From Cellulophaga sp. Hel_I_12 (GTDB taxonomy: Bacteria > Bacteroidota > Bacteroidia > Flavobacteriales > Flavobacteriaceae), in contig NZ_JUHB01000001.1 of NCBI RefSeq assembly GCF_000799565.1, positions 124,001 through 188,000 on the forward strand: 64,000 nucleotides of DNA, in the 5' to 3' direction. The notes under the pieces were generated by a model, which saw nothing but the letters and a program-made list of their open reading frames with translations, was not told the origin of the DNA and ran no database searches. The translations under genes and the position numbers were made by a program. The first letter of the stretch is position 1, and each line of letters starts with the position of its first letter. Below, in pieces: positions 47,570 to 57,400 of the stretch.

Positions 47570-50314
47570 TTAGCGTCTGCTTTGCTTATCCCATTTTAAA
47601 TCTTGCAACATAGAACTAGAGATACCAATAAAGAAATCCCAACGTTCGTATAGCCCAAAGGGCGTCCAATTAAAGCGTAAGTTAAAACTCCCTAATTCGC
47701 GTTGAAAACGCAATTGAGTTACAGAAAAACCTTGGTTCGTAAAATCGTAACCAGATGATGCACCTACTTTCCATTTCGGCGTTAATTCAATATTCCCAGA
47801 AAACATTAAGCTATTACTACTTATGGTATTTTGGCGATTTGGATTGGAATAGCTAACGGTATAGGCCAATCGTAAGTCCCAAGGTATTTTGTTCGAGTAA
47901 AAAGTGGTTTCTCTTTCTTCTTCCTCTTCTTCCTCTCCAAAGCCTTGTCTGCCATTTTGCATAAAATCAGCATCTCCAAAAAGATCATCAGTTCTACCAC
48001 CACTGGCAGCACTATAATCATATTTATTCTCTTCATCGTCTTCCTTATCGTCTTCTTTTTTCTTTTCAAAATCTTTATTGGAAAGAGAGTAACTAAGGTT
48101 GGCTCTAGCGTTTGTTAATCTAAATAAGCTGCCTCCGTTTTTAGCATTTAACGTATTTATCCGAGTTCCGTTATTATCTATGGCATACGGATCTAAACTT
48201 CCGCCGAAATTTATAGCCATTCTATTGTTTAAAATACTGGTACCCCCCGTAAAACTAACAGGGCTCAACTTTAAGGAATCTGCATTAATATTATAGCCCG
48301 TAGAAAAGTTTAAGTTTCTTAAGAGCTGTATTTTTTTAGGTTCGGTTTCGGTAGTATCTCTAGACCTTACTTTGGCTTCAATGGTATTGGCTAATGAAAA
48401 ACTGAGGGAATTAGACATATTTAGACTAGGCACCCCGTTCAAGGTTCCTTCAAACCTAGTATAGCGTCGCAGTTGGCCGGATCTGTCATAAGTCAACTCT
48501 CCATTGCTATCTAAAAGATCTTCATAGAACTGATCAAAGGAGGGTGTGTACCCATAACTAAGCGAAGGGCGCGCTACATGCCTAATCACTTGTATTTTGC
48601 TATCTTCTTTAAAATTTACTCTCCCATACAATGTGGTCCCAATACTGGCATTAAAATTATAGCGATTAAAGCGATCAAAACCGTTAACGGTATCGTTAAC
48701 AACTGTTCTATTGTTGACCTCGTCAAAACTTCTATCAAAAGTTTCAAGTACCCATAAATCCTCATAAGTACCTCCCATGGTAACGCTAAAATATTTCGCA
48801 ATTTTAAAATTTGTGCTTATCGGAATTCGGTGTCTTGCACCAATTCTAGCATTATCGAACATTCTGCCTGTTAAAAAATCCTCATCATTGGTCGTTAAGG
48901 TATTTTGGGCATTCACATCATACTGAAAATTTATATTCTGTATAATACCTTTTTTAATGCCATCTCTCTTGGCAAATGGAAATATACGCTCCATACTTGC
49001 TTGTAAGGTAGGCAAAGTCATATCGATATTGTCTCCTGTAGCTGTTTCGCTTGTTAATTGTCTATGTGTAGCCGTTAAACTTAAGTTTACGGAGGGGTAT
49101 TCTGGAAATGTTTTTGAATAACTAATAGACGACGATAAGGTATTGTTCTGCGTGTTCGATAAATCTTGTGTACGAAGTGAGTTTCTAAAATACTGGCTAC
49201 TCCCTAAGTTTACAGAGGCTGAGAATCTTGAATTTGGACTCGATTTCTGGTCCTGAGAATGATTCCACTGAATGTTATAATTGGTACTTCGACTATAATC
49301 ATCAAAACCTTTTTGACTGGTGACTAAGTTTTGGTATTGTAAATTAAAACCGCCTCTGAATTTGTATCGTTTCACATATAAAGAACGCGAGTTTAAACCG
49401 TAGCTTCCGTTCGTATATAAGTCTCCCGTAAGTTCTAGATCTGCATATTCACCTATTGGAAGGTAGTAACCTCCGTTTTGTAAAAAATAACCCCGGTCTG
49501 GGATATTTCCAAAAGTAGGGAATAAAATACCTCCAGTACGTCCTTGAGACATCGGGAAATAGGCAAAAGGCAGGGCTATGGGTGTTGGGACATCGGCAAT
49601 GTACATGTTGCTAAAACCTGCGATTACCTTTTTTTTAGGTACAAACTTTGCCCTATTGACTAAAATATAATAATCAGGATTAACGGTGTCTTTTGAGGTT
49701 GTTAATCGTCCTTTACTTAAAAAATAAACCGAATCATTCTCTTTTTTAGTAATTTCAGCGTACACCTTCATGGCATCCCCCCCTAAAGCACCTAAACTAG
49801 CTTGCTGTTCCGTTCTAGAATTCCAAATTAATGCCTTTTGGGTATCAAAATTAAAACGAATAGAATCGGGCCTCACAATATTATCTCCTTGCTTAAAGTA
49901 AGGGAGCTGTGTGTAGTTTCCTAAAGAATCTTTTATCCTACCCGCATACACTTCGTTCTTAATGTAATCCATAATAATCACCCCAGCCCTAAGCTCTGTG
50001 TCTTGATATTGAATTACGGCATTGTTGTAAAGGTATATTTTTTGATCTTTCTGACTAAGTTTTACATAGTCTCGAGCATTGTATTTTATATTATCTAATA
50101 AGAGTGGTTTTTTCTTATTTGTAGAATCTATTTTAACGGTATCAGCTTCTGTTTTTGGCTTTGTTGCAATCTCAGAAAAATCTTTTGGAGCTACAATGCT
50201 GTCTTTAATAGCTTTTATAGGTAGTGTTACTACTTTATTTTCTTGACCAAACGTGCTTGTAATGCCACTAAACAGTAGTAAAAATAAAAGTAGATGGTGT
50301 TTGTTTGATTGCAA
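47570..50314 (-). CDS. lptD: LptD-like LPS-assembly outer membrane protein
   Basis: A 914-residue outer-membrane protein with a signal peptide (to about residue 23, ending FGQ). The OstA-like periplasmic domain spans about 70-200 (KDQKIYLYNNAVIQYQDTEL, GVIIMDYIKNEVYAG), followed by a long beta-barrel rich in aromatic and alternating residues. It is expected to insert lipopolysaccharide into the outer leaflet. An acidic, Glu-rich low-complexity stretch (about 745-800, with EEEEEERE) lies between barrel strands. The start appears to be TTG at 50312-50314. The divergent amidase promoter overlaps its first codons. Confidence 0.9.
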   Translation of the reverse strand: MQSNKHHLLLFLLLFSGITSTFGQENKVVTLPIKAIKDSIVAPKDFSEIATKPKTEADTVKIDSTNKKKPLLLDNIKYNARDYVKLSQKDQKIYLYNNAVIQYQDTELRAGVIIMDYIKNEVYAGRIKDSLGNYTQLPYFKQGDNIVRPDSIRFNFDTQKALIWNSRTEQQASLGALGGDAMKVYAEITKKENDSVYFLSKGRLTTSKDTVNPDYYILVNRAKFVPKKKVIAGFSNMYIADVPTPIALPFAYFPMSQGRTGGILFPTFGNIPDRGYFLQNGGYYLPIGEYADLELTGDLYTNGSYGLNSRSLYVKRYKFRGGFNLQYQNLVTSQKGFDDYSRSTNYNIQWNHSQDQKSSPNSRFSASVNLGSSQYFRNSLRTQDLSNTQNNTLSSSISYSKTFPEYPSVNLSLTATHRQLTSETATGDNIDMTLPTLQASMERIFPFAKRDGIKKGIIQNINFQYDVNAQNTLTTNDEDFLTGRMFDNARIGARHRIPISTNFKIAKYFSVTMGGTYEDLWVLETFDRSFDEVNNRTVVNDTVNGFDRFNRYNFNASIGTTLYGRVNFKEDSKIQVIRHVARPSLSYGYTPSFDQFYEDLLDSNGELTYDRSGQLRRYTRFEGTLNGVPSLNMSNSLSFSLANTIEAKVRSRDTTETEPKKIQLLRNLNFSTGYNINADSLKLSPVSFTGGTSILNNRMAINFGGSLDPYAIDNNGTRINTLNAKNGGSLFRLTNARANLSYSLSNKDFEKKKEDDKEDDEENKYDYSAASGGRTDDLFGDADFMQNGRQGFGEEEEEEERETTFYSNKIPWDLRLAYTVSYSNPNRQNTISSNSLMFSGNIELTPKWKVGASSGYDFTNQGFSVTQLRFQRELGSFNLRFNWTPFGLYERWDFFIGISSSMLQDLKWDKQSRR

Positions 50315-50334
50315 GGCTATAAATCCTATTTTTG
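50304..50334 (+). promoter_or_regulatory. Promoter of the amidase gene
   Basis: A -33 TTTG (50304-50307) and a perfect -7 box TATTTTTG (50327-50334) are 19 bases apart, the optimal spacing for the Bacteroidota primary sigma factor. Transcription should start near 50341, giving a leader of about 109 bases. The -33 element lies inside the first codons of lptD on the other strand. Confidence 0.65.
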
Positions 50335-50449
50335 TAATAGTTTGTCTTGTCTATGCGACGATTAGAATCGGAGTCAAACTTACATATATTTTTTGTTCTG
50401 TAGTCGTAACATTACAATAATTTTAACCTTAAATTACAATTTGTATCTA

Positions 50450-51634
50450 ATGAATAACAAATGTTTTCAAGTGCTAAATCTTTTTGCTTTATTTTTTAGC
50501 ATAGCATTTTATGGCCATGGGGAAGAAAAACCCAAGCTAAATGATCCTTTTATTGTGGTATTGGATGCAGGACACGGTGGCCATGATCCAGGTAATTTGG
50601 GTAATGGCTATTTAGAGAAAACGATTGCTTTAAACATTGTCTTGAGGGTTGGCGCTATCTTAGAAAAGAACCCGAACATAAAAGTGATTTACACTAGAAA
50701 AGACGATAGTTTTGTTGATTTATACAAAAGAGGTGAAATTGCGAATAAAGCCAATGCTAACTTATTTGTTTCTGTACATTGCGATTCGCATACCTCCGAT
50801 GCCAACGGAGCTGGAACTTTTGTATTGGGACTTCATGCCAACAAACAAAACTTTGAAATTGCTAAGAAAGAAAACTCCGCTATTTATTTAGAGGACAATT
50901 ACGAAGCACGTTATGCGGCCTATAATATTAATTCTCCTGAATCGGTGATAGGCATGACCATTATGCAAGAAGAGTTTTTAGATCAGAGTATTCTATTAGC
51001 GAAATTAATGCAAGATAATTTTACAGGAAAGTTAAGTAGAAAGGATAGAAAGGTAAAACAAGCTGGGTTTATAGTGTTGCATCAAACCTTTATGCCAAGT
51101 GTATTAGTAGAAACTGGTTTTTTGACCTATAAGCCAGAAGGAGCCTATTTAGATTCTGCTGCAGGTCAGCAACAGATGGGCGAAGCAATTGCGAGTGCTA
51201 TATTAGCGTATAAAAGCCAAATTTCAAACACGGCTACAACAGCTTCGGTGACCCCGACAGAAAAAGAAGTTGTTCAAAAAGAGACTCCAGCAGTAGTAGT
51301 GGCAAAACCAGAAACCAAGAAAATTGACAAAACGACCAAACCAGCCGTGGTGAAAGAAACGACTGGTGATAAAGTTGTTTTTAAGGTTCAAATATTTGCG
51401 AGTGCAAAAGAGGTTCCTTTAATTGCAGAAAATTTTAAAGGTTTAAATAATATTTCAAAAGAATCCTTCAATACCTTGTATCGTTATTTTTATGGCGAAA
51501 CCCAATTGTTCGACTATGCAAACCGATTAAAAAATGATGCGATTTCCAAGGGATTCAAAGATGCTTATTTGGTAGCCTATAAAAATGGTGTTCGTATTAA
51601 CGTCAAGGAAGCTTTGAAATACATGAAAGAATAA
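50450..51634 (+). CDS. N-acetylmuramoyl-L-alanine amidase with C-terminal SPOR-like domain
   Basis: A 394-residue exported peptidoglycan amidase that cuts the bond between N-acetylmuramic acid and the stem peptide. I chose the ATG at 50450, which puts a signal peptide (to about residue 24) at the start. The Amidase_3 domain (about 33-258) has zinc ligands in DAGHGGHDPG and SVHCDSH and the catalytic Glu in VETGFLT. A Thr/Lys/Pro-rich linker (about 265-310) leads to a SPOR-like domain (about 310-394, VVFKVQIFASAKE, YRYFYGETQLF) expected to bind denuded septal glycan. A cell-division role is likely. It diverges from lptD. Confidence 0.93.
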   Translation: MNNKCFQVLNLFALFFSIAFYGHGEEKPKLNDPFIVVLDAGHGGHDPGNLGNGYLEKTIALNIVLRVGAILEKNPNIKVIYTRKDDSFVDLYKRGEIANKANANLFVSVHCDSHTSDANGAGTFVLGLHANKQNFEIAKKENSAIYLEDNYEARYAAYNINSPESVIGMTIMQEEFLDQSILLAKLMQDNFTGKLSRKDRKVKQAGFIVLHQTFMPSVLVETGFLTYKPEGAYLDSAAGQQQMGEAIASAILAYKSQISNTATTASVTPTEKEVVQKETPAVVVAKPETKKIDKTTKPAVVKETTGDKVVFKVQIFASAKEVPLIAENFKGLNNISKESFNTLYRYFYGETQLFDYANRLKNDAISKGFKDAYLVAYKNGVRINVKEALKYMKE

Positions 51635-51809
51635 TTCATTTGCTTGTCATAAATAATTCTAATTTTGTTTAGAATTTAAATGTATTTGAGAGGAATATAA
51701 GAGATGATTTAGATCTCGAACCATAAAGAGTGACCTTTATATAGGCACTCGAAACCTACTGAAGGCTGGCGGGTTTTTAGTTCATTAAAAAACGTAATTA
51801 AAAATAGGT

Positions 51810-52781
51810 ATGCGTGTGAAATTATCAAGAGAGATTAAAACCGGTGTTATTGTGGTTGGCGGAATTCTATTATTTATAATGGGTTTTAGCTATCTGAAGT
51901 CCACATCGCTATTTGATAGTAGCAAAACTTTTTATGCGGTTTACGACAATGTGGGAGGCTTACAACCAGGAACGTCAGTTTCTATAAACGGACTTAATGT
52001 TGGTAATGTAAACGATATCAGGTTCAAAGATGAATCTGGAAAATTAATAGTTACCTTTTCAGTGGGTAATGATTTTGAGTTTTCAAATACCAGTATGGCA
52101 GAACTCTACGATACAGGGATCATCGGTGGCAAAGGCATACAAATTATTCCTGTTTTTGATGGGAGTCCCATGGCAAAATCAGGAGATACCTTAACCACAG
52201 GGGTAAAACCTGGACTAACCGATTTAGTTCAAAAAAACTTAGCGCCTTTACAGCAGAAAATTGAAGGCGCTGTTTCTAATGCAGATTCTTTGTTGATTAA
52301 TTTTAATCAGATTTTAGATTTGCAAACGAAAAGCAACTTAAGAGAGAGCATCAGTGGTCTTAATGCCTTGGTAAAGAGTTTTCAAAGCAGTGCAAATTCA
52401 TTAAATTCATTGCTTTCTGAGAATAGAGCCCAACTCAATGGCTCTATTGAAAATATAAGCACCATTACTGGAAATTTCGCGAAATTGTCCGATTCTTTAT
52501 CGAGCGCAGGATTAACCACAACCATTAAAAACTTAGAGACCACCTTAGCTAATTTTAATGAAATATTAGTAAAAATAGAACAAGGTGAGGGCACCATGGG
52601 TAAGTTAATGACCGATGAAGAATTGTATAAAAATTTAACAGCCTCTAGTAAAGAATTAGATTTATTATTGCAAGATTTTCGTTTAAACCCCAAGCGTTAC
52701 GTGAATGTATCTGTTTTTGGAAAAAAACAAATCGAGTATGAACTGCCAGAAAATGATCCAGCCCGAAATATAGAAGAATAA
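51810..52781 (+). CDS. MlaD-like (MCE) lipid transport protein
   Basis: A 323-residue protein with one N-terminal transmembrane helix (about 11-28, IVVGGILLFIMGFSYL) and an MCE domain (about 38-115) containing YDNVGGLQPGTSVSINGL and GIIGGKGIQI. The rest is helical with a repeated Leu pattern. MlaD rings in the periplasm bind phospholipids moved between membranes. The permease and ATPase subunits are not adjacent, so they are presumably encoded elsewhere. It follows the amidase gene by 175 bases and precedes the Fe-S gene by 2 bases, so translation may be coupled. Confidence 0.92.
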   Translation: MRVKLSREIKTGVIVVGGILLFIMGFSYLKSTSLFDSSKTFYAVYDNVGGLQPGTSVSINGLNVGNVNDIRFKDESGKLIVTFSVGNDFEFSNTSMAELYDTGIIGGKGIQIIPVFDGSPMAKSGDTLTTGVKPGLTDLVQKNLAPLQQKIEGAVSNADSLLINFNQILDLQTKSNLRESISGLNALVKSFQSSANSLNSLLSENRAQLNGSIENISTITGNFAKLSDSLSSAGLTTTIKNLETTLANFNEILVKIEQGEGTMGKLMTDEELYKNLTASSKELDLLLQDFRLNPKRYVNVSVFGKKQIEYELPENDPARNIEE

Positions 52782-52783
52782 TT

Positions 52784-54103
52784 ATGATAGCATATTTACC
52801 ACAAGTACTTTTTATAGTAGTATTGCTTTTAGGCATTGGCTATTTTGTCACCAATGTTAAAAAATTGGCCCGTAATATTAAACTAGGAAAAAACATAGTT
52901 GTTGACGATCATAAATCACAGCGATTAACAAATATGTTTAAAATTGCATTTGGCCAAACCAAAATGGTCGTAAGGCCTGTTTCTGGTTTTTTGCATGCTA
53001 TTGTATATGTAGGCTTTATCATCATCAATATCGAAGTCCTTGAAATTATTATCGATGGAATTTTCGGAACACACCGCATAGGGCTAAGCGTTTTACCTGA
53101 AAGTGTTTACGGGTTTTTGATCGGCACTTTTGAAGTTCTTGCCGTATTGGTATTGGTCGCTGTTTTCATCTTTTGGTTGCGACGAAATGTGATTAAATTA
53201 AAACGTTTTTTAAGTGCTGAAATGACAGGTTGGCCTAAAAATGACGCTAATATTATTCTCTATATTGAGGTGGTTTTAATGTGTTTATTTTTAACCATGA
53301 ACGCAACAGATACGGCATTTCAAAATTTAAATTCGGGAAATATTGTAAGTCAATTTTTAGCCCCCCTATTTGAGGGTTTATCTGAAAATACCTTGCATGG
53401 TATTGAACGCGTAGCTTGGTGGTTACACATTGTGGGTATTTTAGCTTTTTTGAATTACTTATATTTTTCAAAACACTTACATATTCTATTGGCTTTTCCT
53501 AACACCTATTATGGTAAACTAAGGCCAAAAGGGCAACTGCCCAATAATGAGACGGTAACCAATGAAGTAAAGTTAATGATGGATCCTTCAGCTGATCCGT
53601 TTGCAGCGCCTACCGGTGAGGCAGATGCAGCCGTACCTGATAAATTTGGAGCATCGGATGTGATGGATTTAAATTGGGTACAATTATTAAATGCCTATAC
53701 CTGTACCGAATGTGGTCGCTGCACCAGTGAATGCCCTGCCAACCAAACCGGTAAAAAATTGTCGCCGCGAAAAATCATGATGGATACGCGCGATCGATTA
53801 GAAGAAGTAGGTAAAAATATAGATGCCAATAAAGGAACTTTTGTTCCTGATGGAAAACAGCTTCTAGGCGATTACATTACCCATGAAGAATTATGGGCGT
53901 GTACCACGTGTAACGCTTGCGTTCAGGCGTGCCCTGTAAGCATAGATCCTTTGTCTATTATTATGGATATGCGCCAGTACTTGGTGATGGAGCAGTCTGC
54001 TGCGCCGTCTGATTTGAATACCATGATGGGGAATATAGAAAATAATGGTGCACCGTGGCCATTTAATCAACAAGACCGATTAAACTGGTCGAACGAATCA
54101 TAA
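52784..54103 (+). CDS. Membrane-bound 4Fe-4S protein (HdrC/NarI-like)
   Basis: A 439-residue membrane protein. The first 230 residues contain about five transmembrane helices, and the C-terminal soluble part carries two 4Fe-4S motifs: Cys307, 310, 313 and 317 in CTECGRCTSECP, and Cys373, 376, 379 and 383 in CTTCNACVQACP. This is the layout of membrane-bound electron-transfer subunits that combine an HdrC-type ferredoxin with a NarI/DsrM-like anchor. It is followed after 12 bases by a CCG-domain protein, which would be its partner. Electron donor and acceptor are unknown. It starts 2 bases after the MlaD stop. Confidence 0.9.
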   Translation: MIAYLPQVLFIVVLLLGIGYFVTNVKKLARNIKLGKNIVVDDHKSQRLTNMFKIAFGQTKMVVRPVSGFLHAIVYVGFIIINIEVLEIIIDGIFGTHRIGLSVLPESVYGFLIGTFEVLAVLVLVAVFIFWLRRNVIKLKRFLSAEMTGWPKNDANIILYIEVVLMCLFLTMNATDTAFQNLNSGNIVSQFLAPLFEGLSENTLHGIERVAWWLHIVGILAFLNYLYFSKHLHILLAFPNTYYGKLRPKGQLPNNETVTNEVKLMMDPSADPFAAPTGEADAAVPDKFGASDVMDLNWVQLLNAYTCTECGRCTSECPANQTGKKLSPRKIMMDTRDRLEEVGKNIDANKGTFVPDGKQLLGDYITHEELWACTTCNACVQACPVSIDPLSIIMDMRQYLVMEQSAAPSDLNTMMGNIENNGAPWPFNQQDRLNWSNES

Positions 54104-54115
54104 CAAAATTTAGCT

Positions 54116-54907
54116 ATGAATACTACAATACAAGTGCCTACGATGGCATCACTTTTTGCAGAAGGCAAACAACCAGAAGTATTATTTTGGGTGGGTTGTG
54201 CTGGAAGTTTTGACGATAGAGCAAAAAAAATAACCAAGGCCTTTGTTAAAATTTTAAATAAGGCTCAGGTAAGCTTTGCAGTCTTAGGCACCGAAGAAAG
54301 CTGTACGGGTGATCCTGCAAAACGCGCAGGGAATGAGTTTCTTTTTCAGATGCAGGCTGCCACCAATATCGAAGTTTTAAATGGCTACGAGGTTAAAAAA
54401 ATAGTGACTACTTGTCCTCATTGTTTTAATACCTTAAAAAATGAGTATCCCAATTTAGGTGGCTCTTATGAAGTCATGCATCACACTCAGTTTTTAAAAG
54501 CCTTACTCGATGAAGGCAGAATTACCATGGAAGGCGGTCAGTTTAAAGGCAAGCGAATTACCTTTCACGATCCTTGTTATCTAGGGCGGGCTAATGATGT
54601 GTATGAAGCCCCTCGAGATTTAATTCGGAAACTCGATGCCGAATTGGTAGAAATGAAAAGCTGTAAATCAAGAGGTTTATGCTGTGGTGCTGGTGGTGCG
54701 CAAATGTTCAAAGAAGCCGAAAAAGGAGATAAAGAAGTAAATATTGAACGTACGGAACAAGCCATAGAAGTACAACCAGATATCATCGCAGCGGGTTGCC
54801 CATTTTGTAACACCATGATGACTGATGGGGTAAAAGGCAAAGAAAAAGAAAGTACCATTGCCGTGATGGATATTGCTGAGTTAATAGCCAACGCCGACGA
54901 TTTTTAA
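54116..54907 (+). CDS. CCG-domain Fe-S oxidoreductase subunit (HdrB/GlcF-like)
   Basis: A 263-residue cysteine-rich protein with two CCG-type domains. Visible motifs are VGCAGSFDDR, VTTCPHCFNTLKNEYP, SRGLCCGAGGAQMF and AAGCPFCNTMM. Such modules bind Fe-S clusters and form the catalytic half of heterodisulfide reductase, glycolate oxidase or related complexes. With the preceding membrane protein it should form a two-part membrane redox complex. Its substrate is not known, and the position among cell-envelope genes does not identify it. Confidence 0.9.
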   Translation: MNTTIQVPTMASLFAEGKQPEVLFWVGCAGSFDDRAKKITKAFVKILNKAQVSFAVLGTEESCTGDPAKRAGNEFLFQMQAATNIEVLNGYEVKKIVTTCPHCFNTLKNEYPNLGGSYEVMHHTQFLKALLDEGRITMEGGQFKGKRITFHDPCYLGRANDVYEAPRDLIRKLDAELVEMKSCKSRGLCCGAGGAQMFKEAEKGDKEVNIERTEQAIEVQPDIIAAGCPFCNTMMTDGVKGKEKESTIAVMDIAELIANADDF

Positions 54908-54918
54908 AGGCCATCGCT

Positions 54919-55431
54919 ATGTTTAAAAATGAAGCCCTAGAGCTTGCCTCTTTACACACAATACAAAACCTTGTATTTACACCCGTTAGTAGGTTATATC
55001 TCTATGTTTTGTTAGTAAATAACAGCGTACAGTACCTGGTGTTGTGCCTATTACTCTTTATAGCAAACTATTGGCGTTTTGAACCTTTTATGCTGTATCA
55101 AAGCCAAATCATTATGGTATTGGTACTCTATGTACTGCTGCACAGCACAGTTTCAATCCTAGCCTTTAAAAGGCGTAAATACGCGCTTCGCACCTATGAT
55201 ATTTCTTTTAAAAGTGGTGTTATCGTGAGCTCATTAACCACAGTTCCTCTCTCAAGAATTCAGCATTTAGATATTTCCCAAGGCATCGCGTCTCGCTTTT
55301 TTGGATTGGCCAATGTAAAGCTATATACGGCCGGTGATGACGGCAGCGATATGGTCATTAAGGGACTTTTATTGACAGAAGCCGAGCAACTAAAAGAGCA
55401 TCTTAGCGTACAAATTAATGAGCGATTTTAA
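54919..55431 (+). CDS. Membrane protein with bacterial PH domain (YdbS-like)
   Basis: A 170-residue protein with two transmembrane helices (about 20-45 and 52-77) followed by one bPH_2 domain (about 85-165, LRTYDISFKSGVIVSSLTTVPLSRIQHLDISQG, given here in parts: SGVIVSSLTTVPLSRIQHLD). It matches the YdbS family. The gene overlaps the next by 14 bases, and the two encoded proteins usually work as a pair. The Bacillus counterparts have been linked to resistance to antimicrobial peptides; the role here is unknown. Confidence 0.88.
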   Translation: MFKNEALELASLHTIQNLVFTPVSRLYLYVLLVNNSVQYLVLCLLLFIANYWRFEPFMLYQSQIIMVLVLYVLLHSTVSILAFKRRKYALRTYDISFKSGVIVSSLTTVPLSRIQHLDISQGIASRFFGLANVKLYTAGDDGSDMVIKGLLLTEAEQLKEHLSVQINERF

Positions 55432-56905
55432 TTTTGAAACCCCGTCAAAACAAGCGCTTAAGGGAATCCTATTTTTAGTTTTTCCCTCCGTCGCTAAATC
55501 GTTTAAAACGGCATACCTGCCCTTAGTATTTTATATTTTTCAGGTTTTTAGAAATCCAGACCAGTATAGACAGTACTTGAGCTACATTGTTTTTGGCCTT
55601 ATTGCATTGGTTATTTTTTCTGTGGTCAGAGGGTTTTTGTCCTTTCAAAACTTTAGCTTTTATATTTCTAAGGGGTCTTTTATTTTAAGGCAAGGCATCC
55701 TAAAAAAACAACGCTTAGAAATTTCATTGTCTAAAATTCAAAACGTTCATATCGCACAAAATTTTCTACAGCGCCTGGTGGGGGTGGTAGAGGTGCAGAT
55801 AGATACAGCAGGTGATAAAACAACAGAAGTACTGATTAAGTCATTAACGATCGAAAAAGCGCATGCTTTAAAAGAGGTGCTGGTAACGAGCACAAGCTTA
55901 GAGAAAGAGGAGGTACCCAACGAAACCATACTTCATATTTCTTTTTCTGAACTCCTCTTAGCCGGCCTCACACAAAATCATTTTAATAGTTTTTACATTC
56001 TTTCTGCCCTAATTTTTGGACTGCTCATAGATTTTAGAGATCTTATGGAAATGATTGGGTATGCTGGCTTTGTAACTGACATGACAGAGAAAGCAGCATC
56101 AGGCACCTATTTTACCCTGGTTATTTATGGGGTACTATTCCTAGTAGCTATTGGCAGTTCCGTTTTGTTTTCGCTTGGAAAGGTGCTGCTGCAAAACTAT
56201 GGTTTACGCATTAAACATTCGACTACAGATCTTGAAATTGAAAAGGGATTGTTTAATCGGGTAAGTTATAGTCTAAAATCATCAAGAATACAATCTGTGG
56301 CCTACAGAACCAATGTTTTAAAACAAAGATTTGGCATGTATTCCTTGCGATTTTATCAGGCCATGTCTGCCGCTAACTCCAAAAAAAACATTGAAATCGA
56401 GGGGATCAATCAGCAAAATTTAAAAATATTTGAACACTTTGTTTTTGGGTATACCATAGCTAATCGGATCGAAAACCGAATAAAACCAGATCCTTATTTT
56501 AAAAGGCAATTGTTCATTAGAATGTTGTATTTATTGGTGCTAATCAATGTAATTGCTATACCTTTGTTAGGGTTTACATTTGGTTTTATAAACTTGATTT
56601 TAGTGCCCTGGCTTGTATTTTTAAATTATTTAAGATACAAGAAGAGTTATTATAGCAATCAAGAAAGCTATATAATTTTAGGAGCTGGTCGCATAGACAC
56701 CGTGACCAACATCGTGGAGCATCATAAAATTCAATCTTTAAAGCTAAAACAAAACTTTTTTGAAAAAAAACGCGCGGTAGCTCGCATTACCTTGTATACC
56801 GCTTCTAATTTTATGACCATACCGGCAATGCCATATGCAGAAGCGATCGAATTATATGATACCCTATTGTATAAGGTAGAAAGTAAAGGTTTAGATTGGA
56901 TTTAA
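55418..56905 (+). CDS. Membrane protein with multiple bacterial PH domains (YdbT-like)
   Basis: A 495-residue protein with several transmembrane helices (near 30-70, 190-230, 235-255 and 370-410) separating three bPH_2-type domains. The domain hallmarks are LEISLSKIQNVHIAQ, SLKSSRIQSVAYRT and IVEHHKIQSLKLKQ, each the SRIQ/KIQ turn seen in this family. It is the larger partner of the preceding gene in the YdbS/YdbT arrangement and its start overlaps that gene by 14 bases. The function is unknown. Confidence 0.88.
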   Translation: MSDFNFETPSKQALKGILFLVFPSVAKSFKTAYLPLVFYIFQVFRNPDQYRQYLSYIVFGLIALVIFSVVRGFLSFQNFSFYISKGSFILRQGILKKQRLEISLSKIQNVHIAQNFLQRLVGVVEVQIDTAGDKTTEVLIKSLTIEKAHALKEVLVTSTSLEKEEVPNETILHISFSELLLAGLTQNHFNSFYILSALIFGLLIDFRDLMEMIGYAGFVTDMTEKAASGTYFTLVIYGVLFLVAIGSSVLFSLGKVLLQNYGLRIKHSTTDLEIEKGLFNRVSYSLKSSRIQSVAYRTNVLKQRFGMYSLRFYQAMSAANSKKNIEIEGINQQNLKIFEHFVFGYTIANRIENRIKPDPYFKRQLFIRMLYLLVLINVIAIPLLGFTFGFINLILVPWLVFLNYLRYKKSYYSNQESYIILGAGRIDTVTNIVEHHKIQSLKLKQNFFEKKRAVARITLYTASNFMTIPAMPYAEAIELYDTLLYKVESKGLDWI

Positions 56906-56917
56906 AAAAATAAGACT

Positions 56918-57400
56918 ATGTTAGTAGATTTTGCAAGCTTACCGGAAGAATCAAGAGTTTGGATATACCAATCGAGCAGAAGTTTTTCTGAGACCGAATT
57001 GGTTGAAGTGAACGAGGCAATCAAAGCTTTTTTACAGGATTGGACTGCACACGGTAGTGATTTAAATGCAGGGTATGAACTTCCCTATAATCGCTTTATC
57101 GTTATTGGCTTGGACCAACAGCGTCAAGGAGCCACAGGATGCTCTATTGATGCATCTGTAAGGTTTATTCAAGGTTTAGAAAAAAAGTATAATATTGATT
57201 TGCTCGATAAAATGAACGTGTCTTACAAGCAAGGAGAATTTGTGGCTTATAAAACGCTTCTTGATTTTAAGGCCATGGCAAAAAACAAATCCGTATCAAA
57301 AAACACCATCGTTTTTAACAATTTGGTCACCAATAAAGAAGAGTATTTAAACCATTGGGAAGTGCCTGCGGAAGAAAGCTGGCATAATAGGTTTATGTAA
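56918..57400 (+). CDS. Conserved bacteroidete protein of unknown function
   Basis: A 160-residue soluble protein without signal peptide. It has a conserved-looking start (PEESRVWIYQSSRSFSETE), a central GATGCSIDASVRFIQGLE and a tail ending EEYLNHWEVPAEESWHNRFM. Database entries of this family are often labelled ABC transporter ATPase, but there is no Walker A (GxxGxGK[ST]), no Walker B and no LSGGQ motif, so that name is wrong for this sequence. It follows the PH-domain gene by 12 bases and is probably in the same operon. Confidence 0.85.
   Translation: MLVDFASLPEESRVWIYQSSRSFSETELVEVNEAIKAFLQDWTAHGSDLNAGYELPYNRFIVIGLDQQRQGATGCSIDASVRFIQGLEKKYNIDLLDKMNVSYKQGEFVAYKTLLDFKAMAKNKSVSKNTIVFNNLVTNKEEYLNHWEVPAEESWHNRFM

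Noticed and set aside
56918..57400. ABC transporter ATPase
   Set aside because: No Walker A, Walker B or signature motif; the label is only a transferred database name for this family.
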